48,913 nucleotides of DNA from Lachnospiraceae bacterium. GTDB lineage: Bacteria > Bacillota > Clostridia > Lachnospirales > Lachnospiraceae. Positions 26,666-36,239 of the stretch are shown here, in pieces (within the stretch, counting starts at the first letter, position 1; each line of letters begins with the position of its first letter). Where the stretch lies: assembly GCA_024690885.1 (NCBI GenBank), contig JAILOI010000009.1:1-48913 (forward strand), in the 5' to 3' direction. The translations under genes and the position numbers were made by a program. Under the pieces are notes generated by a model. The model was not told the DNA's origin. It did no database searches and saw only the letters and a program-made list of their open reading frames with translations.

Positions 26666-27603
26666 TGGAACAACACTTAGGGATTGTAATTATCTTGTGG
26701 ACCATCAATGCACTCGTTGCCCTTGCCTATCTGCTCATCACCCTCTATCGCGACAAGCGAAGCGAGGCGAAGGAGGGGGTACATGATCGGCGCAAGACCT
26801 GGATTTTATTTATCATGATGCTTCTGTGTGTGGGCGTAGGCCCCCTGTTTTTGGGCATTGCCTGGTTGCTTCGCCATACCATCTTTCACAATCCGGTGGA
26901 TTTGGAGGATGCAGTATTCTCCAAGGATCGTGTGGATTCACGACATCCGGCAGATACGGAGCGGGAACGGAATATGGCGCCCATGGAAGAAGCCTTGGCA
27001 GTCAGTGACAAAAGCAGTTTACGTACCCTGATGATGAACGTCTTAAAAGGTGACGTTAGTGGATACTTAAGTTCCATTTCCAAGGCATTGAATTCTTCGG
27101 ACAGTGAGACCGCCCATTATGCAGCAACGGTGCTACGTGATGAGTTGAACAACTTTCGAACCAATGTGGCAACCATGGTGAATCGGATGGAAGAGGAATC
27201 CGGGGATGAGATGGTCTTAGACGGGCAGCAGCTGTTGGCCTATATGAATGAATACCTGATGCAGAATATCTTCACCTCCATGGAGCAGTTATCTTATGTC
27301 AATACCATGGAAGCGGTGGCACAACGGATGTATGACTATGAGGCGAACGCCCTGCATGCCGTACATTTTGAATATCTATGTCTGCGCCTATTGGATACAG
27401 ACAAGATGGAGGAGTGTTGCCTATGGTGCAATCGCGGGATGGAAGTATACCCGGAGGAATTAACCAGTTATACCTGCCTCCTTCGGTATTATTTTAAACA
27501 GGGAGATCGGGATGCTTTTATGGCAACCTTGGAATCCTTGAAAAAGTCCAATATCATCATCAACAATGAGGTGTTGGAACTGATACGAATGTTTTCAAAC
27601 TAA
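26662..27603 (+). CDS. PelE-like membrane protein with helical repeats
   Basis: 313 aa. Two N-terminal transmembrane helices (about 5-28 and 45-70), then a mostly alpha-helical cytoplasmic part that looks like TPR repeats (NSSDSETAHYAATVLRDEL; HAVHFEYLCLRLLDTDK). PelE has this arrangement and bridges PelD and the glycosyltransferase PelF in known Pel systems. The call rests on layout and on position directly after PelD (ATGA overlap) and upstream of PelF/PelG rather than on a strong sequence signature. Confidence 0.75.
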   Translation: MMEQHLGIVIILWTINALVALAYLLITLYRDKRSEAKEGVHDRRKTWILFIMMLLCVGVGPLFLGIAWLLRHTIFHNPVDLEDAVFSKDRVDSRHPADTERERNMAPMEEALAVSDKSSLRTLMMNVLKGDVSGYLSSISKALNSSDSETAHYAATVLRDELNNFRTNVATMVNRMEEESGDEMVLDGQQLLAYMNEYLMQNIFTSMEQLSYVNTMEAVAQRMYDYEANALHAVHFEYLCLRLLDTDKMEECCLWCNRGMEVYPEELTSYTCLLRYYFKQGDRDAFMATLESLKKSNIIINNEVLELIRMFSN

Positions 27604-27636
27604 TACGAAAAGAATGTAAGAGAGGAGGATGTGCAT

Positions 27637-30189
27637 ATGTCCATGGCAGATTTAACCGTCATGCAAACCATACAGTTATTTGTAATCTACCTAGGCATGA
27701 TGTTGCTTCTTCCGGCGTTTGCCTTTGGAACGAAGTTAAAAACCTTCTCTTATCCGTTGCGTATGATGGCTTACTATGCCATCGGCAATTTCTTTCTCAT
27801 TAATCTGGTGTTGTATTTACAACTGATGCATCTGTCCTATCGACCGACGTTAATCATTGGTACGGTGTTGTTCTACGGATATTTTGCCCTGCGTTTTCGT
27901 GGGATTCGACCAGCGCGGGTATTCTTTTCGTTTTTGGATTTAATGAATCGACGCTATACCAGATCCATGGGATGGAAGTCCTTCTGGCGAACCCTAAAGG
28001 AGAATTCCAAACCACTGCGTAAAAACCTATGGCAGTGGTGCAAACGTTATGTATTGTGCCGATTGCCGGAGTGGATTGCAGCCATTGGGTTACTGGCATT
28101 CTTATGGTATCTCTTTGGCAACAGTTATCTGGTGAATTTAGGTTACGGAGCATCGGATATTCCGGTGCACAACAACTGGATCAATGAACTATCCAAAGAG
28201 AATCTGTTCTGTGATGGTATTTATCCCTTTGGTATGCATGCCCAGGTGTACTACATCCATCAGGTCTTTGGCATGGATACCTATGTCATTTTGCGGTTAT
28301 GGGGCATCTTAAATACCTACACTGTAACCTTTGGTTTGGTGGGATTTTTGGCATGGGCTTGTGAGTCCCGTACCTTCTTAGCGCTGCTGGGCGGTTTCTG
28401 CTATGTGGCTCCGGCAGTGATTCAGCAGGATTTGTGGTATCGCTTTTTCTCCGCGCTGCCGCAGGAATTTGGAATGTCCTTTATTCTGCCGGCCATCGCC
28501 TTCCTTCTGGAATTCTTCCGTCGAAGAAAAGAGGAACCGGTTGTGGTGGTATCACCGGAAGCGGAAGAATACTGTGCCTGTGGCCGAAAAGACAATTTGG
28601 GCAAGCAGCCGTGGCGAATCGAGCGGGTGAATCAGAAGTGTAAGGCATGGAGTAGCGAACTACGTCAGGCACCGGCATCCACCGCTTGCTTATTCTTTTT
28701 TGCCCTATTACTGGCTTGTTCCATTTCCATTCATTTTTATCCGGCAATTATTACCCTGATCCTATGTCTGGGTGTGGGAATTGGTTTTGTGGGGGTGATT
28801 TTCCGCAAACCCTATTTTGCATCGATTTTACGTTCCGGCATCTTAGCCTTCGTATTAGCAACGGCGCCTATGTTTTTGGCCTTCCTGGGTGGTACGCCCT
28901 TCCAGGGATCCATGAACTGGGCAGTCAGCGTTATGACTCAGGGCGGCAGTGGAGAGGATACGGAATTCAAGGCGCAAGACTTCACCGTCGAAGGATCTTC
29001 CGAAGGTGGTGAGGTGTACTTCTACGACAGCAAGGGAAATCTGGTAGCCGTGGGAGAACCGGGGACCACCATCGATGATTTATCCGGGGATGAGATTGCA
29101 CGGCTGACGGGTGTGGACAATCGAAGTTTCTTTGAGAAGGTGACAGAGCGGGCAAAGCATTTTCGCGAGCATGCCTATGAAATACCGGAGGCCATCAAAG
29201 CCAATACGGATTTGTTTTTGCTGCGAAATGAAAACCGGAACGCACCGGAGGGATACGCCTTCCTATGGCTATGCCCGATTGCTCTTTTGCTTGGTATCCT
29301 ATGTCTGTTGCTTCGCCGGCGGTTTTATGGAAGCGTGCTTTGTTCCTTTGCACTTGGATATGGCATGTTGCTTCTGGTGATGGCGACGGATCGCTTGCAT
29401 CTGCCGGTGATTATGGATATTAACCGGGGACGCCTGTTTATGTATTATCTGGTGCCATTGATGTGCATCTTAATCATCAACACGTTGTTTGTATTCGTGG
29501 AACCCTGGTATAAAAACACTTGGATTTCCGGTGTGATTGCCATGGTGGCAAGTGTGATGTTTGTGGCCTGGGCGGTGGATAACCGGCAGGTACAAACCCC
29601 GATGTATGTAGAAAGCATGGAGTATCCGGGGGCAATTACTTGTTTGACCAATATTGTATCTACGGACGAACCCTTCCATTACACCGTACTATCGGCCAAT
29701 GACGAGTTGCATATGGTGGAAGAATCCGGTTATCACTACGAGGTGATTTCACTGTTAAAACATCTGGCGCTATATGAGGGCGGTGTTTACGACGGAACAG
29801 AGATTTCTGATTTGACGGATGTGGATGAGGGACATCTGTATTTGCCAACGGAAGATATCTACGTCTTTATTGAGACGGTACCACAGGATTACTTTTTGCC
29901 CTATATGAACAGCGGACAGAGGATTTCAGAAGCCGGAGCAAAACGTGCACTTCCGGATATGGAAGGCCTTGGAATCTACCAGGGAGAGAATCGCTGGATT
30001 TGTATGTCGAAACTTTATTACTGGGTGAAGGCATTTGAGAAATTGCATCCGGATGCAGTTAGCGTCTATTATCAGGACGATGTGTTTGTGTGCTATCGCA
30101 TTCATCAGAATGTGTACAGCTTATATGATTTATGTATTGATTACGGGTATAACCATTGCGGAGAGAAGGAAATAACGGTTCATGATTAG
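27637..30189 (+). CDS. Large polytopic membrane protein, GT-C glycosyltransferase-like
   Basis: 850 aa with about twelve or more transmembrane helices and a C-terminal soluble domain of some 200 residues. An acidic residue in the first large loop (GASDIPVHNNWI) and a YPFGMH motif recall GT-C membrane glycosyltransferases that use polyprenyl-phosphate sugars. An extracellular insert rich in Gly/Ser/Glu precedes the middle helices. ATG 27637 is preferred to GTG 27631 because AGAGGAGG then sits 8 bases upstream. It is not part of the canonical Pel set. The DPM1-like GT2 protein encoded at 36.2 kb could supply its lipid-linked donor; that pairing is inference. Function otherwise unknown. Confidence 0.6.
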   Translation: MSMADLTVMQTIQLFVIYLGMMLLLPAFAFGTKLKTFSYPLRMMAYYAIGNFFLINLVLYLQLMHLSYRPTLIIGTVLFYGYFALRFRGIRPARVFFSFLDLMNRRYTRSMGWKSFWRTLKENSKPLRKNLWQWCKRYVLCRLPEWIAAIGLLAFLWYLFGNSYLVNLGYGASDIPVHNNWINELSKENLFCDGIYPFGMHAQVYYIHQVFGMDTYVILRLWGILNTYTVTFGLVGFLAWACESRTFLALLGGFCYVAPAVIQQDLWYRFFSALPQEFGMSFILPAIAFLLEFFRRRKEEPVVVVSPEAEEYCACGRKDNLGKQPWRIERVNQKCKAWSSELRQAPASTACLFFFALLLACSISIHFYPAIITLILCLGVGIGFVGVIFRKPYFASILRSGILAFVLATAPMFLAFLGGTPFQGSMNWAVSVMTQGGSGEDTEFKAQDFTVEGSSEGGEVYFYDSKGNLVAVGEPGTTIDDLSGDEIARLTGVDNRSFFEKVTERAKHFREHAYEIPEAIKANTDLFLLRNENRNAPEGYAFLWLCPIALLLGILCLLLRRRFYGSVLCSFALGYGMLLLVMATDRLHLPVIMDINRGRLFMYYLVPLMCILIINTLFVFVEPWYKNTWISGVIAMVASVMFVAWAVDNRQVQTPMYVESMEYPGAITCLTNIVSTDEPFHYTVLSANDELHMVEESGYHYEVISLLKHLALYEGGVYDGTEISDLTDVDEGHLYLPTEDIYVFIETVPQDYFLPYMNSGQRISEAGAKRALPDMEGLGIYQGENRWICMSKLYYWVKAFEKLHPDAVSVYYQDDVFVCYRIHQNVYSLYDLCIDYGYNHCGEKEITVHD

Positions 30190-31966
30190 TCGCAGAAACT
30201 ATTTATCAATCACAATTATGATGGGCATCATTTTCTTCTTGTTCCTGTTTTCCGGAGCAGCCAAGAGTGCGCTGTCCCACTATGAGGTGAATGAATACGC
30301 CTGGGAAGATGGAACGCCAAAGGGGTGGAAGGCGGATGCCGGGGCAACCACCGAAACCCATGGGGTGTTGTTGTATTTAGGTGCCAATGATTCCATGTTA
30401 AAGCTCTGCCAGCGATACTGCATGTTGCGTCAGTATACCTGCTTAGATTCCATTGAAGCCTCGGTGGGCAAGGAACTGCAGCTGGTGGTGGTGGACGGCG
30501 TCTCCATGTCGGAAGAAACCTGGAAACAGGTGCAGGCTTACCACGAAGCAGGCATTCCCATTGTTTTTGGAAGTTTGCCTTCGAGCCGGCGCATCGGACG
30601 GGATATCGAACTTGCCGGAATGCTTGGCATCACCAATATCCAGGCCTCTGAAGTGGAACTATCCGGTATGACCCTCTATGAGAATTTCCTTGTGGGAGAC
30701 AAGGTCATCTATCAGGCGAAGACCAAGGAAGAACAAAAGCAGCAGGATTTGAATCTGTCCGTTCCCTGGTATGTTTTAAACTCCGGCACCAAGGTGTACA
30801 TGGACGGTTTATTGCCAGATACCTATGATGAATTGGATGCCGCTTATAAGCCACCTGTTGTTTGGCGTTATCGCAATGACAAGGGGTGTGTCTTTGCAGT
30901 GAACAGTGACTTTTTTACCTCGGATATCGGCCTTGGTATGTTGTGTGCCATGGAAAGCGAGTTATCGGAGCAATTCGTATATCCGATTATCAATGCCCAG
31001 AATTTGGTGGCACTGAATTATCCGACCTTCATGGAGGAGAATACCGATACGCTGCGGAAGCTCTATTCCAGAGATGTCACAGCCGTGCTGCGGGATTTGG
31101 TATGGCCGGGTATCGTTGCAGTCTCCGAGCATAATCACGGATATCCCAGTGTCTGTATGTCACCGAAATTGGATTATGGGGTAAACAACTGGGTAGATGG
31201 AGAGCGTGTGGCTTACTACCTGCAACTGTTGCGGGAACAGCACGGAGAAGCAGGTATTAACCTGTGTGCCTGGGCCGGGGCAACCACCGAAGAGAAGTTA
31301 GCGTACGATAAAACCTTTTTCGATACCTATGCCAAGGAGTATGCCTTCCAGTTTGCCTATGCCAAGGATTTAACACCCAAAGAGGCCAAGGAGTCCCTGG
31401 ATACCGCCGGATTTTCCCGGGTGCGGGCATTGCTTTGTGATTACAGTGAGGACTTACCTCTGGTGGATGTGGCAGAGGGAATGCTTCTGATGCAGGTGAC
31501 CAATGAGGGCTCTTCCCATACCTATCGGGAAGATTTGCGCATGCGAAGCATCCAAACGATTTTAGGGTATTCGGTGATTGGACAGGATTTCAGTCAGATT
31601 GTCTATCCATGGGGCAAAAGTGATCAGTGGGAAAAGGTGTTCGATCGGTTCTCCAGCTATACCAATACCTATTGGCGGGATTATCACTTCTATGAGGAGA
31701 CCACCATCAGCCAGGCGGCAGGGCGTACCAATCGCTTTCTGCAGCTGTCTTATGAGGTTACTTATGGAGATAAGGATATTACCATCACCTCAGATGCATC
31801 GGCCGAAGCGCCGGTTTACTTTGTGGTCAAGAGTGATACAGCAATACGAGATGTAGAAGGCGGCAGCTTCCAGCCGATGGACGCAAATCGCTGGTTAATA
31901 ACAGCAACGGATGCTACGGTTAGAATCGCCTGGGATTCGGATGCTGATTTGATGTTTTGGAGGTAA
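30182..31966 (+). CDS. DUF2194-like membrane-anchored protein, probable polysaccharide deacetylase of the Pel cluster
   Basis: 594 aa. One N-terminal transmembrane anchor (about 8-26), then an extracellular part. A Rossmann-like region (YLGANDSM, VVVDGVSM) is followed by a deacetylase-like core: the Asp motif AVNSDFF and a later His-containing SEHNHGYPS are plausible metal-site elements. Gram-positive Pel clusters encode such a protein at this place to do the PelA deacetylase job, making the polymer cationic by removing acetyl groups from amino sugars. No glycosidase domain is fused, unlike PelA of Pseudomonas. It overlaps the upstream gene by 8 bases. Confidence 0.7.
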   Translation: MISRRNYLSITIMMGIIFFLFLFSGAAKSALSHYEVNEYAWEDGTPKGWKADAGATTETHGVLLYLGANDSMLKLCQRYCMLRQYTCLDSIEASVGKELQLVVVDGVSMSEETWKQVQAYHEAGIPIVFGSLPSSRRIGRDIELAGMLGITNIQASEVELSGMTLYENFLVGDKVIYQAKTKEEQKQQDLNLSVPWYVLNSGTKVYMDGLLPDTYDELDAAYKPPVVWRYRNDKGCVFAVNSDFFTSDIGLGMLCAMESELSEQFVYPIINAQNLVALNYPTFMEENTDTLRKLYSRDVTAVLRDLVWPGIVAVSEHNHGYPSVCMSPKLDYGVNNWVDGERVAYYLQLLREQHGEAGINLCAWAGATTEEKLAYDKTFFDTYAKEYAFQFAYAKDLTPKEAKESLDTAGFSRVRALLCDYSEDLPLVDVAEGMLLMQVTNEGSSHTYREDLRMRSIQTILGYSVIGQDFSQIVYPWGKSDQWEKVFDRFSSYTNTYWRDYHFYEETTISQAAGRTNRFLQLSYEVTYGDKDITITSDASAEAPVYFVVKSDTAIRDVEGGSFQPMDANRWLITATDATVRIAWDSDADLMFWR

Positions 31967-31975
31967 GGCAATTCC

Positions 31976-33394
31976 ATGAAAATCTGTATGGTGGCAGAGG
32001 GCTGTTACCCCTATGTGGTGGGCGGTGTATCCAGTTGGATTCACAGTATGATTCAGTCCTTTCCGGAATATGAATTTATCATATTGGCCATTGTGGCGGA
32101 TCGCAGTACCCGGGGAAAGTTTAAGTATGAACTGCCGGAGAATGTTTCGGCGGTCTATGAAGTTTACCTAAACGACGAGGACTGGGGTGAGAGCAAGGGT
32201 GCATCCTTTCACCTGAAGGACAAGGATTTGCAAGCCATGGAAAGCTTGCTGCTCAATGAGAATATTCAGTGGGAACAAATCTTTACCCTGATGGAAAATC
32301 CCAAGCTGTCCCTGGATGATCTGCTTATGGGCTATGACTATATGCAAGCAGTGAAGGAGTGCTATCGCCGGTATTATTCCGATGTATCCTTCTCGGACTT
32401 TCTGTGGACCATGCGCTCCATCTATTTGCCCATGCTGCATATTCTGCAGTTTCAGGTGCCGAAGGCCGACCTCTATCATTGCGTTGCCACCGGGTACGCA
32501 GGATTATTGGGCGCCATGGCCAAGCACAAGTATGGCTGTGGATTGCTGGTATCGGAGCACGGCATCTATACCCGTGAGCGCGAAGAGGAAATCATTCGTG
32601 CGGAATGGGTTCAGGGAATTTACAAAAACATCTGGATTGATCAGTTTCGTAAAATGTCGCTGGTGGCCTACCAGCGGGCGGATCTGGTGACCAGTTTGTA
32701 TGAACATGCAAGAGAGTTACAGATTGAATTGGGTTGTCCACCCCAGAAGACCATGGTAACGCCCAACGGAATCAATGCAAAACGCTTTTCCGAAGCTCCG
32801 GGCAAGTTACCGGAGGATGAGGGATTTGTGAATATTGGTGCGGTGGCCCGTGTCACTCCAATCAAGGACATTAAGACCATGATTCGTGCCTTTGGTTATG
32901 CCAAGGAGAAGGTGCCCAATTTAAAACTCTGGATTATGGGACCGACGGATGAGGAAGAAACCTATGCCAAGGAATGCTTTGATTTGGTAAACACCATGCA
33001 CATTCCGGATGTGATTTTTACCGGACGTGTCAACACGGTAGAGTACATTGGACGTATGGATTTCACCATTCTTACCAGTATCAGCGAGGGTCAGCCCCTG
33101 ACCATCCTAGAGGGCTATGCCGCAGGTAAGCCGGCCATCGCAACGGATGTGGGCAACTGCCGGGGCTTGATCTACGGAGAAAAGGACGGCTTAGGAGAAG
33201 CCGGAATTTTGACCCATATTATGAATGTGGAAGAAATCACCATCGCAATGGTGAATTTGGGAAGCAGCCCAAGGTTGGTAGAAAAGATGGGCGAGGTAGG
33301 AAAGCAGCGTGTAATGGAGAAGTATACCATCGAACACATGAAGGAAACCTACCGCAAGATTTATCAGGATTTTGAACAGTCGAAGGAGACGTAA
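31976..33394 (+). CDS. pelF: PelF glycosyltransferase (GT4 family)
   Basis: 472 aa cytoplasmic glycosyltransferase. The N-terminus (ICMVAEGCYPYVVGGVSSWI) is the PelF hallmark, and the GT-B donor motif E-x7-E is seen in SEGQPLTILEGYAAGKP. PelF polymerises UDP-GalNAc/GlcNAc into Pel and acts with PelD, PelE and PelG at the membrane. GGAGGTAAGG provides a strong ribosome site. It lies 9 bases after the DUF2194 gene and 6 bases before pelG. Confidence 0.95.
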   Translation: MKICMVAEGCYPYVVGGVSSWIHSMIQSFPEYEFIILAIVADRSTRGKFKYELPENVSAVYEVYLNDEDWGESKGASFHLKDKDLQAMESLLLNENIQWEQIFTLMENPKLSLDDLLMGYDYMQAVKECYRRYYSDVSFSDFLWTMRSIYLPMLHILQFQVPKADLYHCVATGYAGLLGAMAKHKYGCGLLVSEHGIYTREREEEIIRAEWVQGIYKNIWIDQFRKMSLVAYQRADLVTSLYEHARELQIELGCPPQKTMVTPNGINAKRFSEAPGKLPEDEGFVNIGAVARVTPIKDIKTMIRAFGYAKEKVPNLKLWIMGPTDEEETYAKECFDLVNTMHIPDVIFTGRVNTVEYIGRMDFTILTSISEGQPLTILEGYAAGKPAIATDVGNCRGLIYGEKDGLGEAGILTHIMNVEEITIAMVNLGSSPRLVEKMGEVGKQRVMEKYTIEHMKETYRKIYQDFEQSKET

Positions 33395-33400
33395 CAAGGT

Positions 33401-34846
33401 ATGGCGGGTATTGGCGTTAAGCTCAACAGACTTTATGAAAAAAATACGTTGATTACCACCTTAAGTGGAATCAGTTACAGTATGATTATCACCATTGCGC
33501 CGATGATTATCGGAATGCTGATGATCTGGGCAATGAGCTTTGTGCTGGGATTTTCGGATTTGGATTATGCCAGACGTGAGTTGTTCTCTTGTACGGTGTT
33601 GTATATCTTTATCTTTGCATTGGTGGTTACCGCCTCCTTAAATGCAGTGATTTCCCGGTACATGGCAGATGTGATTTTCCAGGAACGCTATGGAGAGATT
33701 ATGGCATGCTTTTATTACTGCCTGCTGTTAATCGTGGTGATTGCCATACTGCCCATGGTGCCCTTTTTCCTGCATGAATATCGGGTGGGCGGCGTGGACG
33801 GCGTGTTTATTTTCCTGTCCTTTTTCAGCTGCATTGCACTGGTGTTGACCTTCTACTGCATGACGTACTTATCCATTTGCAAGGACTACGCCAAGATTTC
33901 CTTGTTCTATTTGATTGGACTGGGCATTGGATTTTTACTGGCCTGGGCCCTGCATGACTGGTTTTCGGTGGATACCATCTATGCCATGTTAAGTGGTTTG
34001 GGTGTGGGATTTCTGTTTACAGCGGCGCTCGAGTATGCCCAGTTGTTAAGCTACTTCCGGGACAACAGCCATAATTACACGGCAGTAAATGCCCACTTTC
34101 GAAAGTATTGGAAGCTGATCATCGCCAATACGGCTTATATCCTGGGACTGTACTGCCACAACTTTGTGTTTTGGACCACGGACCTTCGGATGGAGGTGGT
34201 ACATACCTTCGTCTGTGCCCAGCCTTTTGATATGGCAACCTTCTTGGGTCTGTTGACCAACATTACCGCAACGACGATTTTCATCAGTAGTGTGGAGCGG
34301 CGGTTTACCTTCCGGTATCGAAAGTATTCGGAGATGGTCATCGGTGGTCGTCTATCGGATATTGAAGCGGCTCAGAAGCGATTGTTTCGCCAGCTGTCTG
34401 TGGAACTGATGGGCTTGGTACGGACTCAGTTTATCATTTCCGTTGTGCTGTATTTAGTTTTTGTGGTTGTCCTTCCGCAGCTTGGAATCTCCGGTATGGT
34501 GATGCAGATTTATCCATGTATGGCGGTGGGCTATTACATCCTGTTTTTGATGTATGCCGCATTGAACTTTTTATATTACTTCAATGACTTAAACGGTGCG
34601 TTGATGGTGGCGCTGGGATTTCTGTTTACGGATGTGGCCGTCTCCATTGTTGCCACCGGATGGCAGGAAATCTGGTATGGCATGGGGCTTGTGGCCGGTG
34701 CCTTTGTGGGTTGGACCATCGGTTATCTGCGCCTGCGTTGGGTAGAGAAGAATTTGGAACGACATATCTTCTGTGAGGCACACCTCTTGAATCGGGCCAA
34801 GGGGGCGCGTCCATCAGATATGGTATATGAAAGAAAGAAGGCTTAA
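33401..34846 (+). CDS. pelG: PelG polysaccharide exporter
   Basis: 481 aa, about twelve transmembrane helices, related to MOP-superfamily flippases. The N-terminus (GIGVKLNRLYEKNTLITTLSG) and the FIGRGFEPS-free short form fit PelG of Gram-positive clusters. It is thought to move the growing Pel chain across the membrane in step with PelF. The call is supported by direct adjacency to pelF (6 bases). Confidence 0.92.
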   Translation: MAGIGVKLNRLYEKNTLITTLSGISYSMIITIAPMIIGMLMIWAMSFVLGFSDLDYARRELFSCTVLYIFIFALVVTASLNAVISRYMADVIFQERYGEIMACFYYCLLLIVVIAILPMVPFFLHEYRVGGVDGVFIFLSFFSCIALVLTFYCMTYLSICKDYAKISLFYLIGLGIGFLLAWALHDWFSVDTIYAMLSGLGVGFLFTAALEYAQLLSYFRDNSHNYTAVNAHFRKYWKLIIANTAYILGLYCHNFVFWTTDLRMEVVHTFVCAQPFDMATFLGLLTNITATTIFISSVERRFTFRYRKYSEMVIGGRLSDIEAAQKRLFRQLSVELMGLVRTQFIISVVLYLVFVVVLPQLGISGMVMQIYPCMAVGYYILFLMYAALNFLYYFNDLNGALMVALGFLFTDVAVSIVATGWQEIWYGMGLVAGAFVGWTIGYLRLRWVEKNLERHIFCEAHLLNRAKGARPSDMVYERKKA

Positions 34847-34848
34847 AC

Positions 34849-35019
34849 ATGGTACTTGGAATTGTAGTGTTCGTATTGGCTTGCTTGGTGATCCGACTGT
34901 TGTTTTCCGAACGGGTCTTAAAACGCAAGATACAGGAGCTGGCCATGCAGGTATCCTTATTGAACCAGGAAAATGAACGTATCCGAAAACGATTGGGACA
35001 GGAAAAGAAAGCAGAATGA
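34849..35019 (+). CDS. 56-aa single-pass membrane protein with basic coiled coil
   Basis: Too short for the ORF track. ATG 34849 follows AAGAAGG; the TGA at 35017-35019 overlaps the next ATG (35016), so it fits the operon without a gap. Residues 1-20 (VLGIVVFVLACLVIRLLF) form one transmembrane helix; residues 24-56 are charged heptad-like helix (KIQELAMQVSLLNQENERIR). It could be a small subunit or scaffold of the Pel complex. No family recognised. Confidence 0.7.
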   Translation: MVLGIVVFVLACLVIRLLFSERVLKRKIQELAMQVSLLNQENERIRKRLGQEKKAE

Positions 35020-36239
35020 AACCATCCATTTTATTTGTCATGAATACAATGGGACAGGCCGGAGCAGAGATGGCATTGATCTCCATGCTCCGCAAAATCG
35101 ATCCTGAGGAATATGATATTTCCTTATACGTGTTGTTGGGCCAGGGAGAGCTCTTTGATCGCATTCCGCCCTATGTGCATATCCTGAATCGTCATTACTC
35201 GACCGATTCGGTGTTATCCACCCGGGGGCTGTTTCGTCTTGGCTTCCATCTGCTGCATCGGGGCTTATGCTATGGGGCATTTGTGCCATGGATTCCTTAT
35301 GCCATCCGAAATTATCGGGCTATGAAGAAGCAGCGGGGACGAATCCAGCTGGATAAGTTGTGCTGGAAGATGCTTTCCGATGGTAGCCGCAGATTCCATA
35401 AGGAGTATGATTTGGCGGTTGCTTTCATTGAGGGAGCATCCACCTATTATGTGGCCAACCACGTACGGGCAAAGCAGAAGGCTGCCTTTGTACATGTGGA
35501 TTACCATCTGGCGGGATATACCACAGATTTGGATGGCAATGCCTATGACAAGATCCATCAGATTTTTGCTATCTCAGATGAAGTGAAGAAGGCCTTCCTG
35601 GGGGTTCATCCGGAATGCCGGGAGAAGACCAAGGTATTCCACAACATCCTAGATCAAAATCGTATCCGTACACTTGCCAAGGAAGGGGATGGGTTTACGG
35701 ATGGATACCGGGGAATTCGATTGTTGACGGTGGGACGATTGAACGTGCAGAAAGCCTACGAGATTGCCATCGAAGCCTTGGCGTTACTTCGGGATTGGGG
35801 ATATGAGGTACGCTGGTATGCCCTGGGGGAGGGCCCCATGCGTGAGGATTTGGAACGTAAGATCATTAAGCGTGGGTTGAAGGAGGATTTTCTGCTCTTA
35901 GGAGCCATGGAGAATCCCTATCCCTATTTTTTGAATTGTGATATCTATGTGCATGCCACCCGTTTTGAAGGCAAAAGCATTGCGGTGCAAGAAGCCCAGA
36001 CCTTAGGTTGCCCCATTATCGTCAGTGATGTAAACGGTAACCGGGAACAGGTGGAGCATGAGGTGGACGGACTGATTTGTGCCTTGCAGCCGAAGGCTGT
36101 GGCAGAGGCCATCGTCTATATGATCAAACATCCGATTGAGCGGGCCAAGATGGCCAAGCTTGCAGGGGAGAAGGAATTAGAACATGCGCAGGAACTGGAA
36201 GCATTATTGGCCTGCGCCAGAGGGGAGTCATCCGTATGA
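35016..36239 (+). CDS. Glycosyltransferase family 4 protein
   Basis: 407 aa GT-B enzyme. The N-terminal acceptor half starts with SILFVMNTMGQAGAEMAL; the C-terminal donor half has TVGRLNVQKAYEIAI and the E-x7-E motif in RFEGKSIAVQEAQTLGCP. It transfers a sugar from a nucleotide donor, probably in the cytoplasm; donor and acceptor cannot be told. Overlaps both neighbours by 4 bases (ATGA). It is additional to the core Pel genes and suggests a side chain, primer or second glycan. Confidence 0.9.
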   Translation: MKPSILFVMNTMGQAGAEMALISMLRKIDPEEYDISLYVLLGQGELFDRIPPYVHILNRHYSTDSVLSTRGLFRLGFHLLHRGLCYGAFVPWIPYAIRNYRAMKKQRGRIQLDKLCWKMLSDGSRRFHKEYDLAVAFIEGASTYYVANHVRAKQKAAFVHVDYHLAGYTTDLDGNAYDKIHQIFAISDEVKKAFLGVHPECREKTKVFHNILDQNRIRTLAKEGDGFTDGYRGIRLLTVGRLNVQKAYEIAIEALALLRDWGYEVRWYALGEGPMREDLERKIIKRGLKEDFLLLGAMENPYPYFLNCDIYVHATRFEGKSIAVQEAQTLGCPIIVSDVNGNREQVEHEVDGLICALQPKAVAEAIVYMIKHPIERAKMAKLAGEKELEHAQELEALLACARGESSV

